In this document: positions 30,475-39,455 of the stretch, one piece after another | Numbering within the stretch: position 1 is the stretch's first letter | Layout of the letters: each line of letters starts with the position of its first letter | Origin: Rhodoferax sp. | GTDB lineage: Bacteria; Pseudomonadota; Gammaproteobacteria; Burkholderiales; Burkholderiaceae_C | Direction: 5' to 3' | NCBI RefSeq assembly: GCF_028689305.1 | Contig: NZ_JAQTWM010000001.1 | Coordinates: forward strand, 16,430-80,429 | Length of the DNA stretch: 64,000 bases | Position numbers and translations under genes: made by a program | Notes under the pieces: generated by a model | Database searches by the model: none | Told to the model about the DNA's origin: nothing | What the model saw: only the letters and a program-made list of their open reading frames with translations

Positions 30475-31620
30475 GTGAATTTTTGGCGACTGTTTTTTCT
30501 CTGCGCATGGGCGCTGTCACTGGCCGCCTGCGCCCCGGCAGACGACCCCAGGCAAGCCCGCGCCCTGCATGCCCAGAGCGCCACGGGTGACATCGTGATG
30601 GGTGCCGCCTGGGCCTGGGACGGGGCCAAGGGCCAGTTATGGCATGGCATTGAGCTGGCGGTGGATGAAATCAATGCCAGTGGCGGCGTGCTCAACCGCA
30701 AGATCAGGATCATCAAGGAAGACGATGAATCGTCCCTGGCCAAAGGACGAAAAATTGCCCAGCAGTTTGCCGAAAATCCCGACATGGTGGCGGTGATCGG
30801 CCATCAGAACTCTTATGTGGCCTTGCCTGCGGCGGCCACCTATCAGGCCGCTGGCCTGGTCTACCTGACACCCGGCGCCTCAAGCTACCAGCTCAACGAC
30901 CAGGGCTACGACCTGGTGTTTCGTACCGCGCCCAGCAACCGCAGCATTGGCATCCAGATGGCCAGCTACATGGCGCAAAAAGGTTACCGGCGCCTGGCCA
31001 TCTTGTATGTGAAGGCCAAAGCCAGCCAGGACATGGCCAATTATTTTGAACAACACGCCAAAGACCTGGGACTGACAGTGGTGGATCGCCGCTCTTTCCC
31101 CAAAGGAGCGCAGGACTTCAGCAGCACCATCCAGAACTGGAACGACCTCTACCACTTTGACGCGTTGTTCCTAGCTGGCAGCATGCCCGAGGGTGCGGCC
31201 TTTGTGGCCCAGGCACGCAAAATGGGTTTCACCGTCCCCATCGTCAGCGGCGATGGACTCGACACCGCCCAATTCATCAGCTCCGCAGGAACGGCTGCCG
31301 AAGGTGTGGTGTTGCCCGAGACCTTTGTGCACGACCCCAGCCGACCCGCTTACAGCCGCTTCCACGCCTTGTTCACCCAAAAATACAACATGCCGCCGCG
31401 CACCAACCACGCCCGCGGCTATGACGCGGTCCACCTGATCGCCCAGGCCATCCGGCAAGCCAACAGCACGCAACCCGAGCAGATTGCCAAAGCCTTGCAC
31501 GCCACGCGCGGCTGGCAGGGAGCCACCGGGGAATTCACTTTTGATGACAAGGGCGACATTCCCGACAAACCGATTGGCCTGAAGGTGGTGCGCAATGGCC
31601 AGTTTGAAACCCTGAAATAA
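30475..31620 (+). CDS. ABC-type (branched-chain amino-acid-like) substrate-binding lipoprotein
   Basis: Lipobox LSLAACAPADD; GAAWAWDGAKGQLWHGIELAVDEINASGGVLNRKIRIIKEDDESS; GTG start with GGAG upstream. Confidence 0.8.
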   Translation: MNFWRLFFLCAWALSLAACAPADDPRQARALHAQSATGDIVMGAAWAWDGAKGQLWHGIELAVDEINASGGVLNRKIRIIKEDDESSLAKGRKIAQQFAENPDMVAVIGHQNSYVALPAAATYQAAGLVYLTPGASSYQLNDQGYDLVFRTAPSNRSIGIQMASYMAQKGYRRLAILYVKAKASQDMANYFEQHAKDLGLTVVDRRSFPKGAQDFSSTIQNWNDLYHFDALFLAGSMPEGAAFVAQARKMGFTVPIVSGDGLDTAQFISSAGTAAEGVVLPETFVHDPSRPAYSRFHALFTQKYNMPPRTNHARGYDAVHLIAQAIRQANSTQPEQIAKALHATRGWQGATGEFTFDDKGDIPDKPIGLKVVRNGQFETLK

Positions 31621-31700
31621 ATCCGCACCATGCTGCAACCTTTTTGCCGCCTCGGTGACTCATGCCATGCGGACATCCCCCATCACCCCAGGAGAAACCC

Positions 31701-31919
31701 ATGAAGACTTCAGACCCCAAACTCAAAACCCAGCCCATACCTGATGCGGCGCTGACCGAAGCCCAATTGGCTGATGTCGTTGGCGGGGCCACCTACACCA
31801 TCAACCTGATCAACCGGACGCCTGCCAATGGTGGCTTCACGCTCTTTCAGAGGCCATCCACTGGACAAGATCAACAGACAGGTGATTGGTTGCGTCAGTA
31901 TTGGTTCAACCGGCCCTGA
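31701..31919 (+). CDS. candidate RiPP precursor peptide with double-glycine leader (P5)
   Basis: AGGAG RBS; MKTSDPKLKTQPIPDAALTEAQLADVVGG followed by ATYTINLINRTPANGGFTLFQRPSTGQDQQTGDWLRQYWFNRP; sits in the export operon. Confidence 0.65.
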   Translation: MKTSDPKLKTQPIPDAALTEAQLADVVGGATYTINLINRTPANGGFTLFQRPSTGQDQQTGDWLRQYWFNRP

Positions 31920-31947
31920 AGTTCACCGCTTGCCCCCCGCCACGCCC

Positions 31948-33795
31948 ATGCCCACCGATTCCTCTATCACGGCAATCGCCCAGCGCTTGCTGCAAGACCC
32001 CCTGTTTGCCGGCCTCACAGGGCGCGCGCACGCCCGCTTGCTGGGCGCGGCCCGGCTGGTGCAGGTGCCAGCCGGACAAACCGTGGTCAACTCGGGCGCA
32101 CCGGCGACCGAGCTGTGGCTGGTGCTCAGCGGCGCTTTGTCGGTGCGGTCTTTCGCCGGGGAAGAACGTGGCCCGGCCCAGCGCGTGGGTGAAGAAACCC
32201 TGGCCGGGCAAGCCCTGTATTGCCGCAGCGCGCTGGCGTTGACCGACTGCAGCCTGGTTGCCCTGCCTCGGCGGGTTTTGCAAGAAGTCCTCGGCGACGC
32301 GCCAGCCCTGGCCTCAAAAGCCCAGGATGCACTGCTTGGCAGCATCGGCGGCGCAGCCCTCCCCACCGCACCGATCAAACGCAGCAGTGCAGCAGCGCCC
32401 ACGCCTTCGCGCGAACTGTGGGGCTGGGCTTGCACCCTGCTGTCGCCGGCGCTGCTGTTGGCGGCCGGCCTGTGGCAGGGCTGGGCCATTCACAACACGC
32501 TGTTCGCCGCCATCCTGGCGGCCACGGTGTCGATGTGGATGTTTTCCATCGTTGACGAATTTGTGCCTCCGCTGTTTGCCATGACGGCGATGCTGCTGGT
32601 GGACCTGGCCCCGGCCAAGGTGGTGCTGTCTGGCTTTGCCTCCAGCGGGCTGATCCTGTTCGTCGGGGTTTACGTGCTGGGCGGGGTGCTGGTGGCCTCG
32701 GGCCTGTCTTACCGCTTCATCCTGTGGATGCGGCTGCACCTGCCTGACACCCCGTTCTGGCACGGTTTTGCGCTGCTGGCCTCGGGTTATATGCTGTCGC
32801 CCATCATGCCTTCGGGCAATGCGCGCCTGAGCCTGCTGGCTCCGCTGTACCGTGATTTCTGCAGCGCTGACGGGGTCAAACCCGGTAGTCTGGATCACAC
32901 CCGGCTGGCCGCCGCCACGCTGGCGGGATCGATGAACATGTCGCCCATGTTCCTCACCAGCAAAAGTGCCAACCTGATTGTGTTTGCCATGCTGCCGGCG
33001 CAGTTGCAAGAAGAATTTCAGGGCTTCTTCTGGTTCCTGGCCGCCATCGTTTGTGCGCTGGTGGTCACGGTCGGACACTTTGTGCTGGAACGGGTGTTTT
33101 TTGGCCCCGGCCACGCGCTACCCGCGTCCAAGGCCCAGGTGCGCCAGCAGCTTCAACTGTTGGGCACCCTGGGCCGGGACGAGCTGTTTGTGCTGGGTGC
33201 CTTGGGCGTTTTCCTGCTCGGGGCCACCGGGGTCAGCTGGCACCACATTTCGCTGCCCTGGGTGGCCGGCTTTGTGTTGGTGGCCCTGTTATTCCACGGC
33301 CTGGTCAGCAAAAAGAATTTCCAACACTATGTGGACTGGCCGATGGTGTTTTTCCTGCTCTCACTGCAGGGCCTCACCGGCACCATGGAACACCTGCACC
33401 TGGTGGAGCAACTCACACCCTGGGTCGACAGCCTGGCCGCGTTGTTGCAGCAGGACGTGACACGCCTGGTGCTGCTGGAGCTGGTGGTGGTGCTGGTCAT
33501 TCGCCTGGCGCTGCCGATCACCGCTGGCATGGTGGTGTCGGCCATTTTGTTCATGCCGATTGCCGAGGCCACCGGCATCAACCCCTGGCTGATCGGCTTT
33601 CTGGCCGCCATGTTCTCCGACCTCTGGTTCCTGCCCTACCAAAGCAGCGCCTACAGCCAGCTGCGCTCGGTCAGCGGGGCCTCCACCCTGTTCAATGAAC
33701 CACTGTTTCTGAAGTTCAACCTGGCCTCCTGTGCCTTGCGCGTGGTCGCGGTGTTCGTCTCGATTCCCTACTGGGACGCACTGGATCTGATATGA
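31948..33795 (+). CDS. cyclic nucleotide-binding-like domain fused to SLC13-type anion permease
   Basis: N-terminal LFAGLTGRAHARLLGAARLVQVPAGQTVVNSGAPATELWLVLSGALSV; C-terminal multi-TM with SGNARLSLLAPLYRDFC and LPITAGMVVSAILFMPIAEATGINPWLIGFLAAMFSDLWFLPYQSS. Confidence 0.7.
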   Translation: MPTDSSITAIAQRLLQDPLFAGLTGRAHARLLGAARLVQVPAGQTVVNSGAPATELWLVLSGALSVRSFAGEERGPAQRVGEETLAGQALYCRSALALTDCSLVALPRRVLQEVLGDAPALASKAQDALLGSIGGAALPTAPIKRSSAAAPTPSRELWGWACTLLSPALLLAAGLWQGWAIHNTLFAAILAATVSMWMFSIVDEFVPPLFAMTAMLLVDLAPAKVVLSGFASSGLILFVGVYVLGGVLVASGLSYRFILWMRLHLPDTPFWHGFALLASGYMLSPIMPSGNARLSLLAPLYRDFCSADGVKPGSLDHTRLAAATLAGSMNMSPMFLTSKSANLIVFAMLPAQLQEEFQGFFWFLAAIVCALVVTVGHFVLERVFFGPGHALPASKAQVRQQLQLLGTLGRDELFVLGALGVFLLGATGVSWHHISLPWVAGFVLVALLFHGLVSKKNFQHYVDWPMVFFLLSLQGLTGTMEHLHLVEQLTPWVDSLAALLQQDVTRLVLLELVVVLVIRLALPITAGMVVSAILFMPIAEATGINPWLIGFLAAMFSDLWFLPYQSSAYSQLRSVSGASTLFNEPLFLKFNLASCALRVVAVFVSIPYWDALDLI

Positions 33796-34811
33796 AAAAG
33801 GCCTCCAAAGCGGTGCTGATCAGCACCTTCCTGCTGCTGTCACTGGTGCTGTCGGTCTACTACAACCTGACCAACCCGCGGGTGCTGGTGGTGCACAGTT
33901 ATGACGAAAACTACAACTGGGTCAAGGGCCTCAACGCCAGTTACCTGAGCGTGCTCAAAGCCTACCCGCGTTCGGTGCAACTGCGCATGCACTACCTGGG
34001 TCTGCTGGGCGCACCCAACGCCCAGCACAAGGCCACCGCAGCGGCGTCGGCGCTGCGTGCAGTCGAGGCGTTCGAGCCCGATGTGCTGGTGGTGTTTGAC
34101 GACTTGGCGGTCGAGCTGGTCACGCCTGCACTTTTGAACCGGCCGGATCTGAAGATCGTGTTTGCCGGCATTGACGGCCAGCGCTCCGAACATGGTTTTG
34201 ACACCGCCAGCAACACCACCGGCATCTTGGAGCGTGTGCCACTGGTGGCGCTGCACGAGGCCATGAACGACCTGGGGCGCGGCAAGGCGCTGACCATCGC
34301 CTGCCTGGGGGATGCGGGCGGCGTGTCCGTCGCCGAAGCCCGCCAGGTGAGCCAACATGACTGGTCCCCCCACACCCTGTTGCCATGCCAGCAGGCGGCC
34401 AGTTATGCCGAATGGCAAGCCCAGGTCAAGCGCCTGACGACCCAGGCCGACGTGCTGTTCATTTCCGGCTACCGTGGTGTGGTTCGTGTGCCGGGTGAGA
34501 CCAAGGTGGTGCCCCCGGCGGAACTGATGACCTGGACCGAAGCCCACAGTCAGGCCTTGCCGGTGGCGGCCAAGAACGGTTTTGTGGCCGATGGCGGCGC
34601 ACTGGCGATTTCATCCTCGCCACAGGAACAGGGGCAATCGGCCGCACGCCTGACGGTAGCGCTGCTGCAAGGCAAAGCAAGCAAGGACTTGCCGGTCAAA
34701 GAGGGCCAGGCCTTTGTGGTGGCCATGCACGCCGACAAACTGGACAAACGCGGCTACCGCCTGCCCAAGGTCTACGAGGCCGCAGCCCGGGCCGCCGGGG
34801 CGTATTACTGA
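33792..34811 (+). CDS. ABC transporter substrate-binding protein-like (PF04392-like)
   Basis: N-terminal TM/signal; PRVLVVHSYDENYNWVKGLNASYLSVL...PDVLVVFDDLAVELVTPALLNRPDLKIVFAGIDG; start overlaps preceding stop (ATGA). Confidence 0.65.
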   Translation: MKKASKAVLISTFLLLSLVLSVYYNLTNPRVLVVHSYDENYNWVKGLNASYLSVLKAYPRSVQLRMHYLGLLGAPNAQHKATAAASALRAVEAFEPDVLVVFDDLAVELVTPALLNRPDLKIVFAGIDGQRSEHGFDTASNTTGILERVPLVALHEAMNDLGRGKALTIACLGDAGGVSVAEARQVSQHDWSPHTLLPCQQAASYAEWQAQVKRLTTQADVLFISGYRGVVRVPGETKVVPPAELMTWTEAHSQALPVAAKNGFVADGGALAISSSPQEQGQSAARLTVALLQGKASKDLPVKEGQAFVVAMHADKLDKRGYRLPKVYEAAARAAGAYY

Positions 34812-34918
34812 ACGCTGTTTTGATGGCGCCCCCACCTGACTGGAACCTTTTTGACGGCCCCGTTACTCACCCAATGCATCCGGTCAAATCCCTGACCGGG
34901 TATTTCAAGGACATGCCC

Positions 34919-35233
34919 ATGAACACCAATGACCGCAGCACCAAAATGAACCAGCTCATCGCCAAGGCCTGGGCTGACGAGGCTTTCAAACAACGCCTGA
35001 TGGCCGACCCGGTGGCGGTGCTCAGAGCCGAGGGGCTGGAGCTGCCCGACGGGCTGAGCGTCAAGGTGCTGGAAAACACCGAGCAGCTCTACCACCTGGT
35101 GCTGCCCCCCAAACCGACTGAACTCAGCGACGACAACCTGGATCGCGTCAGCGGCGGCATCTGCCTGTGCACAACGAATGATCCCGACAATGACCCCTAC
35201 CACGTGCGCTGGGCCGACCCGAAACGCCATTGA
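34919..35233 (+). CDS. NHLP-leader RiPP precursor peptide P1
   Basis: Leader MNQLIAKAWADEAFKQRLMADPVAVLRAEGLELPDGLSVKVLENTEQLYHLVLPPKPTELSDDNLDRVSGG; core ICLCTTNDPDNDPYHVRWADPKRH. Confidence 0.9.
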   Translation: MNTNDRSTKMNQLIAKAWADEAFKQRLMADPVAVLRAEGLELPDGLSVKVLENTEQLYHLVLPPKPTELSDDNLDRVSGGICLCTTNDPDNDPYHVRWADPKRH

Positions 35234-35266
35234 GCCGCGCCGTCTGGGCACAGAGGCGCCTCAAAT

Positions 35267-35321
35267 TCACTACTTTTTTTATAGCTACATCCGCATTGTT
35301 TATCCGGGCTAAGGCCGATTT
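35267..35321 (+). repeat. dispersed hairpin repeat, copy 5
   Basis: ACTACTTTTTTTATAGCTACATCCGCATTGTTTATCCGGGCTAAGGCCGATTT. Confidence 0.65.
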
Positions 35322-35353
35322 AGACACTCACCCACCGACCAAGGAGACGCCAC

Positions 35354-35689
35354 GTGAACCAGGACGAACAAGCCAAAGCCCTCAGCCAGCTGATCGCCAA
35401 ATGCTGGGCCGATGAGGGGTTCAAACAGCAGCTTTTGGCCGACCCCGTGGCCACACTGAAGGCGCAAGGGCTGGCGCTGCCTGCGGGGCAGCAGGTGAAG
35501 GTGCTCGAAAACACCGACCAGGTGGTTCATCTGGTGATTCCGGCCAAACCCAATGATTTGTCCGACGAGGACCTGGACCAGGTCAGTGGCGGCCATTTCT
35601 GTTTCAGCCTCCTTCCCCCGCCGCCCTGGATGCCCCGCCCTGACCCGATTCCGCCCTATGTCACCGCGCCCGCACCATGGAAGCGTTAA
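35354..35689 (+). CDS. NHLP-leader RiPP precursor peptide P2 (proline-rich core)
   Basis: GTG start; leader LSQLIAKCWADEGFKQQLLADPVATLKAQGLALPAGQQVKVLENTDQVVHLVIPAKPNDLSDEDLDQVSGG; core HFCFSLLPPPPWMPRPDPIPPYVTAPAPWKR. Confidence 0.9.
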   Translation: MNQDEQAKALSQLIAKCWADEGFKQQLLADPVATLKAQGLALPAGQQVKVLENTDQVVHLVIPAKPNDLSDEDLDQVSGGHFCFSLLPPPPWMPRPDPIPPYVTAPAPWKR

Positions 35690-35707
35690 CCGCCTGAGCC
35701 CCGCCCC

Positions 35708-37948
35708 ATGCTCAACACCCCGATTTTCAAGGCCCACCTCTGCGTCGAAGTCATTCCCGGCGAAGGCGTGCTGCTGCTCACCGAGGATGGTGCCAAGGCC
35801 CTGCACGGCGCGCTCTTTGAGGCGCTGGTGCCCCTGCTGGACGGGCAGCGCAGCAGCGACCAGATCGTCGCCGCCCTGGCGGCGCAGGCCGATGCCGCCC
35901 GGGTCTATTACGCGCTGCTGCGGCTGGAACAACTAGGCTATCTCTGCGAGGCCGCGCCCGGCATCGCTGCCGAGACCGCCGCGTTCTGGCATGGCCTGGG
36001 CATGGCACCCAGCACAGCGCTGCAGGCGTTGCGCCGCCAGCGGGTGCAGCTGTTGACGCTGGGTGGGCTGGACGATGCACCGATGCGCCGGGCCTTGGCC
36101 GACCAGGGCATCCACCTCCGCACTGACGCGCCAGCCGACTTCACCCTGGTGCTGACCGACGATTACCTGCACCCCGGCATCGCGCCCATCCACCGCGCCG
36201 CGCTGCACAACGGCCAGCCCTGGATGCTGGTCAAGCCGGTGGGCCTGGAAACCTGGATGGGCCCGGTGTTCAGGCCCGGACACAGCGCCTGCTACAGCTG
36301 CCTGCACCAGCGCCTGTCACGCAACCAGCCGGTGAGCCAGTTTGTGAGCCGACGGCTCGATCGCCCCGATCGGCCCAAGGTGTCACGTGCCGCCACCCCG
36401 GCCACGGTGGAGGCAGCCTGCCGCCTGGCGGCGCTGGAGGTGGCCAAACAACTCGCCGGGGTGCCCGGTGGCCTGCTCGGTCAGGTCTGGAGCCAGGACA
36501 GCCGCAGCTGGGCCACCCACACCCACCCGGTGCTGCCCGACCCGTGTTGCCCGGATTGCGGCACACCCCAGCCACGCCCGCCGCAAGCCCTGACGCTGCA
36601 AAGCCGCCGGGCAAGCTTCACCCAGGACAGCGGCCACCGCACCGCCACGCCGCACGACACGCTACAGAAATACCAGCACCTGGTCAGCCCCATCACCGGC
36701 GTGGTGACGCTGCTGGAACCCGTGCAGCGCAGCCATGAGCTCACCCACGTCTATGTTGCCGGGCACAACTATGCCATGCGCATGGACCGGCTCGATGTTC
36801 TCAAACACAGCCTGCGCAATGCCAGCAGCGGCAAAGGCCTGTCGGCGGCCCAGGCCAAGGCCAGCGCCCTGTGTGAAGCCATTGAGCGCTACAGCGGCGA
36901 AGACAGCGCAGCCGTCCACCGGGTGTGCGCCAGCCGCCAGGAACTGGGCGCGGATGCGATTGCCCCCAACACCGTGATGCTCTACAGCCCGCAGCAACTG
37001 GCCCAGCGCGAGGCCTGGAACGCCAGAAGATCCAAGTTCAACCGCGTGCCCGAGCCGCTGGATGACGACACCCGCATCGACTGGTCGCCGGTCTGGTCAC
37101 TGACCGAGCAGCGCCACAAATACCTGCCCACCCAGTTGCTGTACTACGGCGCCCCGGCCAGCGCCGGCAGCCGCCAGGTGTTTGCCTACAGCTGCTCCAA
37201 CGGCAACGCCTCGGGCAACCAGCTTGAAGAGGCGGTGTTGCAAGGCTTTTTTGAGCTGGTGGAGCGCGACGCGGTGGCGCTGTGGTGGTACAACCGTCTG
37301 AAAAAACCCGGCGTGGACGTGGCCAGTTTTGACGAGCCCGGCTTGCTGGCGCTGATGGCCCACTACCAAACCCTGGGCCGTGAGACGTGGGCACTGGACC
37401 TCACCAGCGACTTGGGCATTCCCGTCTTTGTGGCGCTGTCGCGCCTGAGCGACGGCCCGCAGGAGCGCATCCTGTTTGGCCTGGGCTGCCACCTCGATGC
37501 CCGCACCGCCTTGCAGCGGGCCTTTGCCGAGATGAACCAGATGCTGGCGCTGGCCGAGCGCACCGAAGACGGCCAGTTGCGCATGGAAGACGAAGAGACC
37601 CTGTCCTGGCTGAGCACCGCCACCCTGGCCAACCAGCCCTACCTGGCCGCCGACAACCGGGTGCCGCCCAAGCAGCACCGCGACCACGCCCAGCGCCACA
37701 GCGGCGACCTGCTCGAAGACATTGCGCTGTGCCAGCGCATCGTGGAGCACAAAGGCCTGGAGCTGCTGGTGCTCGACCAGACCCGTGCCGATGTCGGCAT
37801 GCCGGTGGTCAAGGTCATCGTGCCGGGCCTGCGCCACTTCTGGGCGCGTTTTGCACCAGGACGTTTGTACGACGTGCCGGTCAAGATGGGCTGGCTGCAG
37901 CGCCCCTTGCGCGAAGAAGACCTCAACCCGATCGCCATCTTTTTCTGA
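35708..37948 (+). CDS. TOMM leader-binding / YcaO cyclodehydratase fusion
   Basis: N-terminal PqqD/ThiF-like region then YcaO domain with KASALCEAIERYSGED, SCSNGNASGNQLEEAVLQGFFELVERDAVALWWYNRLKKPGVD. Confidence 0.9.
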   Translation: MLNTPIFKAHLCVEVIPGEGVLLLTEDGAKALHGALFEALVPLLDGQRSSDQIVAALAAQADAARVYYALLRLEQLGYLCEAAPGIAAETAAFWHGLGMAPSTALQALRRQRVQLLTLGGLDDAPMRRALADQGIHLRTDAPADFTLVLTDDYLHPGIAPIHRAALHNGQPWMLVKPVGLETWMGPVFRPGHSACYSCLHQRLSRNQPVSQFVSRRLDRPDRPKVSRAATPATVEAACRLAALEVAKQLAGVPGGLLGQVWSQDSRSWATHTHPVLPDPCCPDCGTPQPRPPQALTLQSRRASFTQDSGHRTATPHDTLQKYQHLVSPITGVVTLLEPVQRSHELTHVYVAGHNYAMRMDRLDVLKHSLRNASSGKGLSAAQAKASALCEAIERYSGEDSAAVHRVCASRQELGADAIAPNTVMLYSPQQLAQREAWNARRSKFNRVPEPLDDDTRIDWSPVWSLTEQRHKYLPTQLLYYGAPASAGSRQVFAYSCSNGNASGNQLEEAVLQGFFELVERDAVALWWYNRLKKPGVDVASFDEPGLLALMAHYQTLGRETWALDLTSDLGIPVFVALSRLSDGPQERILFGLGCHLDARTALQRAFAEMNQMLALAERTEDGQLRMEDEETLSWLSTATLANQPYLAADNRVPPKQHRDHAQRHSGDLLEDIALCQRIVEHKGLELLVLDQTRADVGMPVVKVIVPGLRHFWARFAPGRLYDVPVKMGWLQRPLREEDLNPIAIFF

Positions 37949-37954
37949 CGATTC

Positions 37955-38016
37955 AATTGCTACTATTAATATAGCTTAATACGATTGTTTTATGCGGGCT
38001 AGAGGCCAATTTTTCA
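37955..38016 (+). repeat. dispersed hairpin repeat, copy 6
   Basis: TTGCTACTATTAATATAGCTTAATACGATTGTTTTATGCGGGCTAGAGGCCAATTTTTCAT. Confidence 0.72.
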
Positions 38017-38024
38017 TCTAAACC

Positions 38025-39434
38025 ATGCTCCCCCCTGCACCTTACCACCTGTCCTGGGCAAGTTCAGTCCGTCTTGATGCCGATGGGGGCGACCTGCTGC
38101 TGCGCAGCCCCAACCGGGGCACGCTGCGCTTGCGCCAGCCCGATGCGGCCCAACGCCAGCTGCTGGCGCTGGTGGGCAGCGGCGGGCACACGGCCGACGC
38201 GCTGTGCCAGGCGGTGCTGCGCCAGACACCCGGTGCGGATCTGGCCCGGCTCTACCACCTGCTGATGCAAACCGCCGACAGGGCCCTGCTGCGCTACACC
38301 GTCTGCCAGCAGGGGCAGCCTTGGCTGACACTGGAGCCGCTGGCCTCAGCCTTTCGCCTGGAGCCCAGTGCGGCCACGCCGCGCTACCAGCTCTCGCGCT
38401 TTGCCTGCCTGCGCCGCCTGGGGGCACAGATGGTGCTGGAATGCCCGCTGGGTCATGCCCAGCTGTTGCTGCACGATGCCCGCGCCGTCCACCTGGTGGC
38501 ACTGCTGAGCCAGGCCCACAGCATCGCCGAGCTGGCGACCCAGCTGCCAGAGCTGAGCGAGTCCACGCTGGCGGCCGTCATCACCCTGCTGCACAGTGCC
38601 CGCGTCGTCCAGGCCGTGGATGCCGATGGCCTGCTGCCTGAAGACCGCGACGAGCCCTTGCAACAGTGGGAGTTTCACGACCTGCTGTTCCACAGCCGCA
38701 GCCGCGCGGGCCGCCATGACGCGCCCATGGGGGCCACCACCCGGTTCGCCACACGCCTGCGCCCGCTGCCTGCCGTGAAGCCCCCCATGTCAACCCGGCG
38801 CATCATGCTGGAGCCGCCCCAGGAAACGCTGAACAAACCGTTTGGGGAAGTCATCGAGGCCCGTCGCTCACAGCCCCAGCCGGGCACCACGCCCCTGCAT
38901 GTGGCGCGCTTGAGTGCGCTGCTGTACCACGCAGCGCGCGTCAAAGCCCGCCATGAGCCATACCCGGCGCAGCCCCAGGCCTATGCCGCCACCCAGCGCC
39001 CCAGCGCCAGCGGCGGCGCCATACACGCGCTGGAGCTGTACCTCACGGTGTCGCGCTGCGACGGGCTGCCCAGCGGCTTTTACCACTACGACCCGCTGGC
39101 CCACGCGCTGGAGCACCTGGCCGATCTGGGCGCCGACCACCAGCGCCTGCTGCAATCTGCCTGTCAGGCCTCAGGCACAACGCAGCCACCCGATGTGCTG
39201 ATCTCCATGGCGGCCAGGTTCCAGCGCAACAGCTGGAAATACCAATCCATCGCCTACGCGCTGATCCTCAAGGACGTGGGTGCGCTGTGCCAGCAGCTGT
39301 ACCTGGTGGCCACCGCCTTGCAACTGGCCCCCTGTGCCCTCGGTGGCGGTGACTCGGATCTGTTTGCCCAGTTGACCGGGACCGATTACTACGCCGAAAC
39401 CACGGTGGGCGAGTTCACCGTGTCAGGTGCCTGA
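38025..39434 (+). CDS. SagB-type dehydrogenase (FMN-dependent azoline oxidase family)
   Basis: GGAIHALELYLTVSRCDGLPSGFYHYDPLAHALEHL, FQRNSWKYQSIAYALILKDVGALCQQLYLVATALQLAPCALGGGDSDLFAQLTG. Confidence 0.92.
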   Translation: MLPPAPYHLSWASSVRLDADGGDLLLRSPNRGTLRLRQPDAAQRQLLALVGSGGHTADALCQAVLRQTPGADLARLYHLLMQTADRALLRYTVCQQGQPWLTLEPLASAFRLEPSAATPRYQLSRFACLRRLGAQMVLECPLGHAQLLLHDARAVHLVALLSQAHSIAELATQLPELSESTLAAVITLLHSARVVQAVDADGLLPEDRDEPLQQWEFHDLLFHSRSRAGRHDAPMGATTRFATRLRPLPAVKPPMSTRRIMLEPPQETLNKPFGEVIEARRSQPQPGTTPLHVARLSALLYHAARVKARHEPYPAQPQAYAATQRPSASGGAIHALELYLTVSRCDGLPSGFYHYDPLAHALEHLADLGADHQRLLQSACQASGTTQPPDVLISMAARFQRNSWKYQSIAYALILKDVGALCQQLYLVATALQLAPCALGGGDSDLFAQLTGTDYYAETTVGEFTVSGA

Positions 39435-39455
39435 GGCCAATAAAAAAAACATGCG

